From Gallibacterium melopsittaci (GTDB lineage Bacteria; Pseudomonadota; Gammaproteobacteria; Enterobacterales; Pasteurellaceae), in assembly GCF_042433085.1 (NCBI RefSeq), contig NZ_JBHLWA010000010.1, forward strand, positions 69,988-133,987: a DNA stretch of 64,000 nt. Direction: 5' to 3'. Position 1 is the first letter of the stretch. Every line of letters begins with the position of its first letter. Both the position numbers and the translations under genes were made by a program. The notes below the pieces were generated by a model. The model was not told where the DNA came from. It saw only the letters and a list, made by a program, of their open reading frames with translations, and searched no databases. Below, in pieces: positions 1-8,546 of the stretch.

Positions 1-25
1 TAATTTGTGTTCGTGAGCTTGGCAT
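1..25 (-). CDS. 5' end of a further hpa-operon gene (partial)
   Basis: An ATG on the minus strand is preceded by a good ribosome-binding site (AGGAGAG) and follows the hpaF stop codon by 21 bases. It opens a frame reading MPSSRTQI before the window ends. By position it would be the next gene of the homoprotocatechuate operon; hpaH (hydratase), hpaI (aldolase) or hpaR are the missing members in known clusters. Eight residues are not enough to choose. Confidence 0.45.
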
Positions 26-46
26 ACACTCTCCTAGTTTACAAAG

Positions 47-427
47 TTATTTGAAACGAGTATGAACATTATTTTTTTTGAAATTGAGTGTTTCACTTAA
101 CTCACTGATTTCAAAAGAGAGTGCGAAATAACGTTTTGCAAATATTGGTGCGAAAAATTCGGTTAAGATTGCAAAAAGTTTTTCACCGACCTGTTTTAAC
201 TCAGCAGGATCTCGACCCGCTCCGATCTTTAAGGTGATATGAACAAAAGCATCATCTTCTTTACCATCTGCCATACGATAAACATCTACCCAATGGACTC
301 GGCTGCGAATGCCGCCGAGTGGGAAAATCCCTGTACCAGCAAGATAGTCATGTACTTGTGGAAAAAGAGCTGCAAAATCCACATCGCCTTTTAGATTATC
401 GGTCGCTTCAACAATAAAATGAGGCAT
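47..427 (-). CDS. hpaF: 5-carboxymethyl-2-hydroxymuconate isomerase
   Basis: This 126-residue protein matches the small tautomerase-fold isomerase HpaF/HpcD in length and in its opening MPHFIVEATDNL, where Pro2 is the expected catalytic base. It converts 5-carboxymethyl-2-hydroxymuconate to its 2-oxo isomer in the cytoplasm, the step after HpaE. The start has an AAGGAG five bases upstream and lies 9 bases after the hpaD stop, so the genes are co-transcribed. The assignment rests on family resemblance and operon position, which agree. Confidence 0.92.
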   Translation of the reverse strand: MPHFIVEATDNLKGDVDFAALFPQVHDYLAGTGIFPLGGIRSRVHWVDVYRMADGKEDDAFVHITLKIGAGRDPAELKQVGEKLFAILTEFFAPIFAKRYFALSFEISELSETLNFKKNNVHTRFK

Positions 428-436
428 ATCAACTCC

Positions 437-1285
437 TTAATTTAAAGGGAAAACCGCATTGATTTGTCCAGTGCCTGAGCTAGGGAATAAGTCTGTTAAA
501 ATTTCAACACCTTTGTTGTATTTATCCCAACCAAGCATTCCCAATAACATCACCGTATCGTGCATATTGCCTTCACCGCGGCAAAATTCAGCATATTCAG
601 GTAACATTGCACAGAAATCTTTGAAGTTGCCTTGTTTCCACATTTCTACAACGTGTAAATCAACTTGATGTTCAAACTCTCTGGTATAACTGTTCATTCC
701 CTCTGCTGCACGTTCATCTGGAATGAAGTAGTGCGAAAGTGAACCACTGGCTAATACCGCAACAGTACCATCATAGGCTTCAATTGCTTCTAATACAGCC
801 TCACCTAATTTGCGACTATTTTCAAAATCATGCGAGGTACAAAATGCAGAAATGGAAACCACTTTGAAATGCTTATCTTGATTCATATACCGCATTGGTA
901 CTAATGTGCCATATTCCAATTTCAAACTTGGAATTTCGTGTGCTTGTGCCCGTACACCTTTTTTCACCGCAAAATCAGCAATTAAATGCCCTAATTCAGG
1001 ATTACCATCATAATTAAACGTAATATCTTTAATGAAATGAGGTAGCTCATTGCTGGTATAGATCCCTTCAAAATGATCACAGCAGTTAATGTGATAAGCA
1101 CTATTCACCAACCAGTGTGTATCAAAAACAATGATGGTATCGACCCCTAACTCACGACAACGGCGACTAATTTCTTTATGGCCTTGGATTGCACTTTCAC
1201 GGCAACCGTGGTTTTTACCAGGTAATTCAGAAAGATACATTGACGGCACATGTGTAATTTTGGCGGCTAATGCTAATTTACCCAT
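437..1285 (-). CDS. hpaD: 3,4-dihydroxyphenylacetate 2,3-dioxygenase
   Basis: This is the ring-cleaving extradiol dioxygenase of the homoprotocatechuate pathway, LigB-type, with non-haem iron. It opens 3,4-dihydroxyphenylacetate to 5-carboxymethyl-2-hydroxymuconate semialdehyde. The 282 residues align almost without gaps to enterobacterial HpaD as I recall it: MGKLALAAKITHVPSMY at the start, FDTHWLVNSAYHINC near residues 55-70, LASGSLSHYF near 180 and FPSSGTGQ near the end. GAGGAG precedes the ATG. It sits 16 bases after hpaE and just before hpaF in one transcription unit. Confidence 0.97.
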   Translation of the reverse strand: MGKLALAAKITHVPSMYLSELPGKNHGCRESAIQGHKEISRRCRELGVDTIIVFDTHWLVNSAYHINCCDHFEGIYTSNELPHFIKDITFNYDGNPELGHLIADFAVKKGVRAQAHEIPSLKLEYGTLVPMRYMNQDKHFKVVSISAFCTSHDFENSRKLGEAVLEAIEAYDGTVAVLASGSLSHYFIPDERAAEGMNSYTREFEHQVDLHVVEMWKQGNFKDFCAMLPEYAEFCRGEGNMHDTVMLLGMLGWDKYNKGVEILTDLFPSSGTGQINAVFPLN

Positions 1286-1301
1286 AGCGCTCTCCTCATA
1301 T

Positions 1302-2765
1302 TTATTTTACGCCCCAGCGTGGGATCGTGTGGTTTTCTAACGGTAAACAGATATTCTTGATTTCAGCGAAGACTTCAAAACTATATTCACCACCTTCACG
1401 ACCAACACCAGACGCTTTAATACCACCAAATGGTTGACGGAGATCGCGGATATTATGACTATTAATAAACACCATACCAGCTTCAATGCCGTGAGCTAAA
1501 CGATGTGCTTTGCCTAAATCGTTAGTCCAAACATAAGAAGCCAAACCATATTCAACATCATTAGCTAAACGTAATGCCTCTTCTTCATCTTTGAATGGAA
1601 TTAAGCAAGCCACTGGCCCAAAGATCTCTTCTTGAGCAATTCGCATCTTATTATTCACGTTGGCAAAAACAGTTGGGCGAATAAAGTTACCTTTACTGAG
1701 ATGTTCTGGTAAACCCTCTGGACGTTCTAAGCCACCAGCCATTAAGGTTGCCCCTTCTTCGATACCAATACGGATATAACCAGTTACTTTATCGTAATGT
1801 TGACGAGTAATCATTGAACCAACTTGTGTATTAAAGTCTTGTGGATCGCCGACAATAATACGTTTAGCTCGAGCAGCAAACTCTTTAACAAAATCATCAT
1901 AGATAGTTTCTTGAATAAAAATACGCGAACCAGCAGTACAACGTTCCCCATTTAATGAGAAAATCGCAAAGAGCGAAGAATCTAAAGCACGTTCTACATC
2001 GGCATCATCAAAGATTAAGACTGGCGACTTACCACCTAATTCCATTGAGAATTTTTTCAAACCAGCATTACGCATAATATTGCGTCCAGTCACCGTACCA
2101 CCAGTGAAAGAAACGGCACGCACATCATTATGGCAAACCAATGCGTGACCAGCTGTGGCACCATAACCTTGTACAACATTGAAAACCCCTTCAGGAATAC
2201 CCGCTTCTAATACCAAACGGCCTAATTCATTGGCTGTAAGTGGTGATAATTCTGACATTTTTAATACGGCGGTATTACCTAACGCTAAACAAGGTGCAGT
2301 TTTCCAAGTTGCTGTCATAAATGGTACGTTCCAAGGTGAAACTAAACCACAAACACCAACAGGTTGATAAAGGGTATAGTTGAGCATTTTGTCATCAACA
2401 GGATAAGAATGCCCATTCATACGAGTACAAACTTCGGCAAAGAAGTTGAAATTGTGTGATGCACGAGGAATTAATACATTTTTGGTTTGATGAATTGGTA
2501 ATCCAGTATCTAATGTTTCTAATTCAGCTAACTGTGCGACATGTTTATCAATTAAATCCCCTAAATTACGCATTAATTTAGCACGTTCTTTTGCTGGTGT
2601 TTTTGACCATTTAGGGAAAGCATCTTTTGCCGCTTGTACTGCCGCATTAATCTCTTTTTCACCACCACTGGCTACTTCACAAATCACTTCACCTGTCGCT
2701 GGATTAATATTTTGAAATGTTTCTTCGCTGGCAACTTCTTTACCATTGATCCAATGTTTAATCAT
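1302..2765 (-). CDS. hpaE: 5-carboxymethyl-2-hydroxymuconate semialdehyde dehydrogenase
   Basis: This 487-residue NAD-dependent aldehyde dehydrogenase oxidises the ring-cleavage semialdehyde made by HpaD. The ALDH signatures are present: a nucleotide-binding segment SFTGGTVTGR, the general base Glu242 in MELGGKSP and the catalytic Cys276 in NGERCTAGSR. The ALDH superfamily alone would not fix the substrate; position between hpaG2 and hpaD makes HpaE the clear choice. AGAGGA precedes the ATG. Confidence 0.95.
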   Translation of the reverse strand: MIKHWINGKEVASEETFQNINPATGEVICEVASGGEKEINAAVQAAKDAFPKWSKTPAKERAKLMRNLGDLIDKHVAQLAELETLDTGLPIHQTKNVLIPRASHNFNFFAEVCTRMNGHSYPVDDKMLNYTLYQPVGVCGLVSPWNVPFMTATWKTAPCLALGNTAVLKMSELSPLTANELGRLVLEAGIPEGVFNVVQGYGATAGHALVCHNDVRAVSFTGGTVTGRNIMRNAGLKKFSMELGGKSPVLIFDDADVERALDSSLFAIFSLNGERCTAGSRIFIQETIYDDFVKEFAARAKRIIVGDPQDFNTQVGSMITRQHYDKVTGYIRIGIEEGATLMAGGLERPEGLPEHLSKGNFIRPTVFANVNNKMRIAQEEIFGPVACLIPFKDEEEALRLANDVEYGLASYVWTNDLGKAHRLAHGIEAGMVFINSHNIRDLRQPFGGIKASGVGREGGEYSFEVFAEIKNICLPLENHTIPRWGVK

Positions 2766-2788
2766 AGTGTTATCCTCTCTAAAACTGG

Positions 2789-3550
2789 TTATTGATTAAA
2801 AAATGCACATTCACTTACAAGATAATTGGTTAACTTTCCAACCTGTTCAATTTCAACATCTACAACATCGCCAGGTTTAACATCTGCTAACCCTTTCGGT
2901 GTGCCTGTCGCAATCATGTCACCGGGTTGCAATGTCACTCTATGCGAGAGGTACTCCACTAAAAATGGAATATCAAAAATCATATCTTTGGTGCTGCCTT
3001 GTTGTTTCAATTCACCATTAATCCACGTTTTTAATGTCAAATTCATTGGATCAACAATATCATCACGATCGACAATCCAAGGACCAACTGGTGTGGTAGC
3101 ATCACGGTTTTTAACGCGTAAATTTGGGCGATAATAATTTTCTAAGTAATCACGAATAGCATAGTCATTACATAAGGTATAACCTGCTATATACTCCATA
3201 GCCTGTTCACGTTTTATATCTTTGGCAACTTTGCCAATCACGGCGACTAATTCACACTCATAGTGCATATATTCGACATTATCTGGTCGCCAAGTTACTT
3301 GTTTATGTCCTGTATAAGTATTTGGTGCTTTGATAAATACGAGTGGTGTTGTTGGTGCTTTAAATTCCAACTCAGAAGCGTGATCAGCATAATTTAAGCC
3401 AAGTGCATACATTGTGCCGTTGCTTGGTGGTAGCCATTGCACGGCTGCCGCAGGAATCGGTTGTTGATTCGCTAATAAGAGTGTGTCGTCATCCAGTACA
3501 GTCACGACTTGCACTTGGTTGCGATAGAGTACACGAGCATATCTAGCCAT
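2789..3550 (-). CDS. hpaG2: Homoprotocatechuate isomerase/decarboxylase, C-terminal-type subunit
   Basis: A fumarylacetoacetate-hydrolase-fold protein of 253 residues, equivalent to the second half of enterobacterial HpaG. It decarboxylates 5-oxopent-3-ene-1,2,5-tricarboxylate and isomerises the product. The likely metal ligands are visible: the two Glu of the MHYECELVAVIG segment and the Asp of NDYAIRDY; GTPKGLADVKPGD closes the fold. I start it at MARYARV because AAGGAGC lies five bases upstream. A longer frame from 3571 would overlap hpaG1 and has no such site. It works with the separate HpaG1 half. Confidence 0.93.
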   Translation of the reverse strand: MARYARVLYRNQVQVVTVLDDDTLLLANQQPIPAAAVQWLPPSNGTMYALGLNYADHASELEFKAPTTPLVFIKAPNTYTGHKQVTWRPDNVEYMHYECELVAVIGKVAKDIKREQAMEYIAGYTLCNDYAIRDYLENYYRPNLRVKNRDATTPVGPWIVDRDDIVDPMNLTLKTWINGELKQQGSTKDMIFDIPFLVEYLSHRVTLQPGDMIATGTPKGLADVKPGDVVDVEIEQVGKLTNYLVSECAFFNQ

Positions 3551-3560
3551 ATTTTGCTCC

Positions 3561-4247
3561 TTATTTTGCACTTTCCACGACAGTATTCGCTACACAACCT
3601 AACTGCTCAAAAGTTGTTTCGATATGACTGTTTTTAGTTACAATAATTGGGCAATCATCTGTCCCGACTAATAAAATATCGCCACATTTAAAGGTCATAA
3701 ATTGACTAAGAAACGAGATTAATTCTGAAATACTGCGTAACATTTTATTGCCCTCACTGGTTTTCTTTAATTGGCCGTCCACATTGACTTGAATGGCAAT
3801 ACTCTCTGGATCGGCTACGGCTGATTTTTGCACCTCTTGTCCAATGACACAGAAGCCATCTCGACAACGTCCCGTAATATCAGGACGATAATAATCATCG
3901 CTTGGCAATGAAAAGAGATTAACAGGAACAAAACCACGAATATGTTGATGAGCTTGTTGCTCAGTCACTCTTGACGTTGTATCGGCAAAGACAACACCAA
4001 TATGCGGTTCAACACGAAGTTGAGTTTGTTCTGCGGGTAATACAACATTTGCCCCATTACGATTAAGCGTACTTGGTGGTTGTAAAAAAATTACTGGTGT
4101 TTTTGGTGCTGCTTTATAAGGTGCTTGTTGAAATTTATCGGCTAGTCGTGCTAACTGTTCACGGCTATTTAATGCAATGGCAAACACACTTGGTGCTGCA
4201 GTGGTACAAGATTCAACCACATATTTTGCTAATGATGTTTGTGTCAT
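3561..4247 (-). CDS. hpaG1: Homoprotocatechuate isomerase/decarboxylase, N-terminal-type subunit
   Basis: 228 residues of the same fumarylacetoacetate-hydrolase fold, equivalent to the first half of the fused enterobacterial HpaG. The E-x-E metal pair seen in HpaG2 is not complete here (VEPHIGVV), and NLFSLP stands where HpaG2 has NDYAIRDY. This half is therefore probably structural or serves one of the two activities. GAGGAT precedes the ATG; hpaG2 begins 10 bases after the stop. The two halves are separate genes with their own start, not a frameshifted fusion. Confidence 0.88.
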   Translation of the reverse strand: MTQTSLAKYVVESCTTAAPSVFAIALNSREQLARLADKFQQAPYKAAPKTPVIFLQPPSTLNRNGANVVLPAEQTQLRVEPHIGVVFADTTSRVTEQQAHQHIRGFVPVNLFSLPSDDYYRPDITGRCRDGFCVIGQEVQKSAVADPESIAIQVNVDGQLKKTSEGNKMLRSISELISFLSQFMTFKCGDILLVGTDDCPIIVTKNSHIETTFEQLGCVANTVVESAK

Positions 4248-4268
4248 AAAAAATATCCTCTATTCAAA

Positions 4269-5600
4269 CTATTCAAATAGGTGAACAAGTCCATAAGCTA
4301 AAATCGGCACGAATGTGACTAAAGCGATACGTGCAAAATCAGACATTAGAAAAGCAAAGATCCATTTTGAAGTTTGACCTAATGACGTTTCTCCATCGAT
4401 TTTATTGATAATAAAGAGGTTCATACCTACTGGTGGCGTAACAAGACCGATTTCGACAACCATTAAGGCTAAAATCCCAAACCAGATAGATTTATCTTGT
4501 GCAGAAAGCCCCCAGAAATCTAACCCCATAATAATTGGGTAAAAAATTGGAATCGTGAGGAGAATCATTGCGAGTGAATCCATCACACAACCTAAGAATA
4601 AGTAGATTAATAAGATAGTGAACAGAACTAATAATGGTGGAAATTGTTGTTCAACTACCCACGCCGCTAATTGATTCGGCATTTGTGTAATCGCTAACCC
4701 TGAATTCAATAAATCGGCACCAATCAGTACCATAAAAATCATTGCGGTAGTGGTTGCTGTTCCTAAAATGCTATCAATCACCCCACGCCAATTTAAGCCG
4801 CCATTTAACCAAGCAATCACACCACAAGCAGCAGCACCAATAGAGGCTGATTCTGTTGGATTTGCCCAACCAGCATAAATACTGACAATCACAATCAAGA
4901 ACACAATAAAGATTGGAATAACTTGGAATTGGCTTTTTAATGCTTCTTTAAATGGCATTTTTTCGGACGTTGGACCTGCATCAGGATTGATAGTGACTAA
5001 AATTTTCACCACTAACACATATCCAAGCATAGCTAACAGACCAGGAATAATGGCAGCAACAAATAGCTTCCCAATAGACTCTTGAGTAAGTACCGCATAA
5101 ATAATTAATGGAACAGATGGAGGAATTAAAATACCAAGCGTTCCCCCTGCGGCTAAAGTTGCAGTGGACAACGCACCTGAATATTTTCTTTTCTTTAATT
5201 CAGGTAAAGCGACCTGTCCCATAGTAGCTGCAGTTGCTAAAGAAGAACCACAAATTGCACCAAAGGCTGCACAACTACCAATGGCAGACATAGCTAAACC
5301 ACCCCGCCAATGACCGATAAAGCTACTTGCCGCTTTAAATAGTGCTTTCGACATACCACCGTTAAGTGCAAATTGTCCCATTAAAATAAAGAATGGAATT
5401 ACCGCTAAATCGTAATTGGATAAACGTGCGTAAACTAAGCCATTTAAGGTAAACATCAACATACTGACATCACCTTGTCCTAAGTAGAGGTAAAGCCCTG
5501 CTGCGGCAACAAACATCGCAATCCCAATATGAATACGGATTAAGAGTAAAGTTAATAGGATTAGGAATCCAACAATTCCCATTTCAACACCACTCATCAT
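4269..5600 (-). CDS. dctM: TRAP transporter large permease (DctM type)
   Basis: A 443-residue, strongly hydrophobic protein with about a dozen membrane segments and the DctM-family motifs GGTLGILIPPSVPLIIYAV near the middle and LVTPPVGMNLFIIN near the C terminus. It forms the ion-coupled channel of a TRAP uptake system with DctQ and DctP directly upstream. Lying inside the hpa operon, it probably imports 4-hydroxyphenylacetate or a related aromatic acid, a job done by the MFS protein HpaX in Enterobacteriaceae. That substrate is inferred from position only. The start lies 3 bases after the dctQ stop. Confidence 0.9.
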   Translation of the reverse strand: MMSGVEMGIVGFLILLTLLLIRIHIGIAMFVAAAGLYLYLGQGDVSMLMFTLNGLVYARLSNYDLAVIPFFILMGQFALNGGMSKALFKAASSFIGHWRGGLAMSAIGSCAAFGAICGSSLATAATMGQVALPELKKRKYSGALSTATLAAGGTLGILIPPSVPLIIYAVLTQESIGKLFVAAIIPGLLAMLGYVLVVKILVTINPDAGPTSEKMPFKEALKSQFQVIPIFIVFLIVIVSIYAGWANPTESASIGAAACGVIAWLNGGLNWRGVIDSILGTATTTAMIFMVLIGADLLNSGLAITQMPNQLAAWVVEQQFPPLLVLFTILLIYLFLGCVMDSLAMILLTIPIFYPIIMGLDFWGLSAQDKSIWFGILALMVVEIGLVTPPVGMNLFIINKIDGETSLGQTSKWIFAFLMSDFARIALVTFVPILAYGLVHLFE

Positions 5601-5603
5601 AGA

Positions 5604-6131
5604 CTATACCCCTTTTTGTGTGGCGTGCATTACGCAGTAATAGAGAGAGCAGATAGCCATTAAGACAAAACCTGGGATCATTAGCATATTCGGTATCCAA
5701 ACTGGAATAGACATTAATGCCGTCACTTCAGCGAAGTCATATAACGCCATACTTTGAATAACCATTCGGTACACTAATAACACTGCAACAGCAAATAAGA
5801 CTAAATCTGCGAAAGCATCCATTTTATTTTGCACAGAGAGTGGAAATTTCATTGTGAAAAAATCCACTTTAAGATGCTCATACATAATGGTACAGAAAGG
5901 TAAAAATAGTGAGCCAGCAACAGCTCCACCTGCTTGAACTAATTCAATATCGCCTACTACCCCACCGAATCCTAATTTACGTCCCACTAATGAATAGAGT
6001 GAAATCGCAATTAGAATAAGAAAGATAAATCCACCAGCAATGGCACATTTTCTTGTGATTTGATATAAAACTCGTCCTACAGGGGTATCAACTAAAGTAG
6101 GAACTGCGTTGACAGGCAATGTTTCACTCAT
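5604..6131 (-). CDS. dctQ: TRAP transporter small permease (DctQ type)
   Basis: 175 residues with four predicted membrane helices, the size and pattern of the DctQ subunit that couples the periplasmic receptor to DctM. The start chosen is MSETLPV, because a perfect AGGAGG lies five bases before that ATG. A longer frame from 6149 would place the Shine-Dalgarno inside the gene. It lies between dctP and dctM in one operon. Confidence 0.88.
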   Translation of the reverse strand: MSETLPVNAVPTLVDTPVGRVLYQITRKCAIAGGFIFLILIAISLYSLVGRKLGFGGVVGDIELVQAGGAVAGSLFLPFCTIMYEHLKVDFFTMKFPLSVQNKMDAFADLVLFAVAVLLVYRMVIQSMALYDFAEVTALMSIPVWIPNMLMIPGFVLMAICSLYYCVMHATQKGV

Positions 6132-6183
6132 TGCGTCCTCCTGCCCCATCTATCTGATGGGGCGAACAGTTAGAAGGTAATGG

Positions 6184-7209
6184 TTAATTTTGTTCCTTAA
6201 CCATTTGTTTAATATCATCGATTAATTTTTGGCCATCGATACCAGATTTCTTCGCATCCGCAATCCATTGTTCGGTAACGGATTTGGTTAACTCTTGCAT
6301 TTGTTGCGTATGGTTAGCATCAAATTTAGCAATCGTTCCTTTACCTGCTACAGTTTTATCAATAGCCTCTTTTTCTGCCTGTTCCCAAGCCTTAGTAATA
6401 CGTTCTACCATTGCTGGGCCACTATATTTATCGAAGATCGCTTTCAAATCAGCAGGCATACTGTTGTATTTATTTTTGTTCATTAACAACATTAAAACGG
6501 TAACAGTTGGATAAGGTTGACCAGCTTCAGGTAAAACGTGATATTTAGTCACTTCATCTAACTTAGACGGTGGCACAACTTCCCAAGCTCCCATTGCACC
6601 ATCAACTACCCCTTTAGAGATACTTTCAGCAACTTGTGATGGTGGAATAGAAATTGCTTCACCACCAAGTGCTTTCATAATTTGTGAAGCGAGGCGAGTA
6701 GGTGTTCTCAGTTTTAATCCTTTAAGATCACTGACATTATTAAGCGGTTTATTGGCGTGGAATGTTACCCCACCATCAGTTTGCACACTCAAGACTTTAA
6801 AATCTTTAAACTCACCATCTTTAGAATATTTTTCAAAGAATTTCCAAGCGACTTGGTTACCAACACGAGAATTAGGTAAAAGGAAAGGTGTTTCAAGTGC
6901 CTCAATTGTTTTAAAACGTCCAGCAGAATAACCAGGTGCAGTCCAAACAATATCTGCAACACCATAACGAACTTGGTCAACTAATTGTGCAGGTGTCCCA
7001 CCAAGTTGGTTTAATGGATAGAGTTGGCATTCAATACGACCATTGGACTCTTTATTTAAATCATTACACCATGGAGTAAGAATTTTTTGATGAATGGTTG
7101 AAAGAGGCGGTAAAAAGTGTCCAATTTTTAATGTAACTTTATCTGCAGCCCAAACGTTTGTTGCGGCCGAAACAGCTAAAATAGAAGCTAATAATGTCAT
7201 TTTTTTCAT
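6184..7209 (-). CDS. dctP: TRAP transporter periplasmic substrate-binding protein (DctP type)
   Basis: 341 residues with a Sec signal (MKK, hydrophobic core, cleavage near VWA-ADK) followed by a DctP-family domain. The LRTPTRLASQIMKALGG segment contains the arginine that normally grips a substrate carboxylate, and a GAWEVVPP segment follows. It captures an organic acid in the periplasm for DctQM. First gene behind a promoter that carries the same direct boxes as hpaB, it is most likely the receptor for 4-hydroxyphenylacetate or a close relative (inference). GGAG precedes the ATG. Confidence 0.9.
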   Translation of the reverse strand: MKKMTLLASILAVSAATNVWAADKVTLKIGHFLPPLSTIHQKILTPWCNDLNKESNGRIECQLYPLNQLGGTPAQLVDQVRYGVADIVWTAPGYSAGRFKTIEALETPFLLPNSRVGNQVAWKFFEKYSKDGEFKDFKVLSVQTDGGVTFHANKPLNNVSDLKGLKLRTPTRLASQIMKALGGEAISIPPSQVAESISKGVVDGAMGAWEVVPPSKLDEVTKYHVLPEAGQPYPTVTVLMLLMNKNKYNSMPADLKAIFDKYSGPAMVERITKAWEQAEKEAIDKTVAGKGTIAKFDANHTQQMQELTKSVTEQWIADAKKSGIDGQKLIDDIKQMVKEQN

Positions 7210-7333
7210 GGTAGGTCTCCATCATAAATATGAGGTGTTGCATGAACTTGCCTAAAACCATAAAGAAGCAAGCAGAGTAGTTATTATTAAAATCGTTAAG
7301 ACTATTTAGAAAACAGACATAAAGGTCAAAACT

Positions 7334-7365
7334 CAATCTTAATAGTTAAAAAATTATTAAGATTG
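7334..7365 (-). promoter_or_regulatory. 5' leader stem-loop of the dctP operon
   Basis: CAATCTTAATA at 7334-7344 and TATTAAGATTG at 7355-7365 form a perfect 11-bp inverted repeat with a 10-base loop. With the -10 element at 7372-7377, transcription would begin at about 7365, so the RNA would start directly with this stem. It could protect the 5' end or be a dimeric operator. Confidence 0.55.
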
Positions 7366-7371
7366 TTAAAA

Positions 7372-7475
7372 TTTATAATGGATTTTTTACAAACTTGAAA
7401 TGTACTTTTCTGCCAAAAAACTGTACTTTTCCCCATTAAGGGGTTGAGATTTTAGGATGTGTGATCTCGATCGCG
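7372..7475 (-). promoter_or_regulatory. dctP-hpaGEDF promoter with two HpaA-type boxes and a CRP-like site
   Basis: Read on the minus strand: a CRP-like site at 7460-7475 (TGTGA-N6-TCGCG, 8 of 10 matches) overlaps the last codons of hpaA. GAAAAGTACA follows at 7422-7431, and an identical GAAAAGTACA 21 bp later at 7401-7410. The -35 TTTCAA at 7395-7400 touches the inner box, and after exactly 17 bp comes TATAAA at 7372-7377. The same layout stands before hpaB. Paired direct boxes two helical turns apart, ending at a weak -35, are typical of AraC-family activation. Confidence 0.75.
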
Positions 7476-8381
7476 AAATCTTTTTGGTGATACACCAACA
7501 CGAGATTGGAAATAACGAGAAAAATAAGCAGGATCGTTAAAACCAAGATCATACGCAATTTTACTAACCGAATCTTGAGAATAAAGCAGTTTAAAACGTG
7601 CTTCTTGTAGCTGACGTTCAATAATAATTTGCTTAGGTGATAAACCAGAGAATTTTTTACATAAAACATTTAAACGACTTTCACTAATACAAAGAAGTGT
7701 TAAATATTCCGAAATTGTCCAGTTCTTTCTAAAATGCTCTTCAACCAACAGATTAAATTGATTAAAGAGATCAATATCGCCACCTCTTATTGGTAATTTC
7801 TCTACTGTCTGAATATTCAATTCTTGCAAACGCATAATATTGATAAACAGAATTTTGGTGTAAAGACGTAGCATTGCATGTTTTTCGATTAAATCACGAG
7901 TATATTCTTCCCTAATTTTGTTCAGAACATTTTCAATCTCAAGTGTAATCGAGGATTTTTTTTCTAACTCAAAGCAACCTGAATGAAAGTAATTACTTTT
8001 TTGTTGGATCGAATTCAGTAAGTCCCAAATAAATTTCTGTGGAATCGTTAATACATGACCAACAGCATCTAACTCAGTATAAAAACTGTGTGGAACAGAA
8101 GGTGGAGTAAGAAAAAAGCAAGGTGCTTTTAAACTATAAACATTTTCACCGAGCTGCAGATAGATTGCACCTGCTGTAAGATAATGCACTTGGAAATAAC
8201 GGTCGTGAAAATGGAGTTTAGGAAACTGCCCATAAAATAGGCGTAAATTTTCAAAAGATTCATAATGAATTTGTGAACCATCTTTGGGAGCACCATAAGT
8301 TTTTGCTATATCAATATTGGTTGCTTCAATTTTTGAATGATCCAATAAGGTAATAAAACTTTCTTTATCATAAATGTGCAT
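7452..8381 (-). CDS. hpaA: AraC-family activator of the 4-hydroxyphenylacetate genes
   Basis: 309 residues. The N-terminal half (about 55-110) is a cupin-like sensor domain with HFHDRYFQVHYL and FLTPPSVPHSFY. The C-terminal 100 residues hold two helix-turn-helix motifs ending with the AraC signature KIAYDLGFNDPAYFSRYFQSRVGVSPKRFR. HpaA activates hpaBC in response to 4-hydroxyphenylacetate in Enterobacteriaceae. Location between hpaB and the dctP operon, and paired boxes at both promoters, fit that role. GAGGG precedes the ATG. The product name is by family and context. Confidence 0.88.
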   Translation of the reverse strand: MHIYDKESFITLLDHSKIEATNIDIAKTYGAPKDGSQIHYESFENLRLFYGQFPKLHFHDRYFQVHYLTAGAIYLQLGENVYSLKAPCFFLTPPSVPHSFYTELDAVGHVLTIPQKFIWDLLNSIQQKSNYFHSGCFELEKKSSITLEIENVLNKIREEYTRDLIEKHAMLRLYTKILFINIMRLQELNIQTVEKLPIRGGDIDLFNQFNLLVEEHFRKNWTISEYLTLLCISESRLNVLCKKFSGLSPKQIIIERQLQEARFKLLYSQDSVSKIAYDLGFNDPAYFSRYFQSRVGVSPKRFRDRDHTS

Positions 8382-8407
8382 AAACGGCCCTCACAATTCA
8401 TAACAGA

Positions 8408-8449
8408 TAAAATCCCCCTTCAAAAATTGAAGGGGGTTAGGGGGATTTA
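8408..8449. repeat. Palindromic intergenic repeat between hpaA and hpaB
   Basis: CCCCCTTCAA at 8414-8423 and TTGAAGGGGG at 8427-8436 form a perfect 10-bp stem. AATCCCCC and GGGGATTT give an alternative outer pairing. The same CCC-TTC / GAA-GGG theme recurs at 10888-10926 and related hairpins at 10955-11054, 11827-11878, 25991-26109 and 26178-26207, so this is one member of a dispersed repeat family. On the minus strand it lies in the hpaA leader or promoter. Confidence 0.6.
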
Positions 8450-8546
8450 AGCAATCTCTATTTATTAACAGTAATCAATGAATTACCCCCAAAGTGGATT
8501 TATTCTAACATCTTTTTTCTGTAAAAATGAATTCAATCTAGGTAAA

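Noticed and set aside
4269..7209. Calling the TRAP system a C4-dicarboxylate or sialic acid transporter
   Set aside because: Subunit families are clear but ligand is not; operon position favours an aromatic acid, so only the family name is used.
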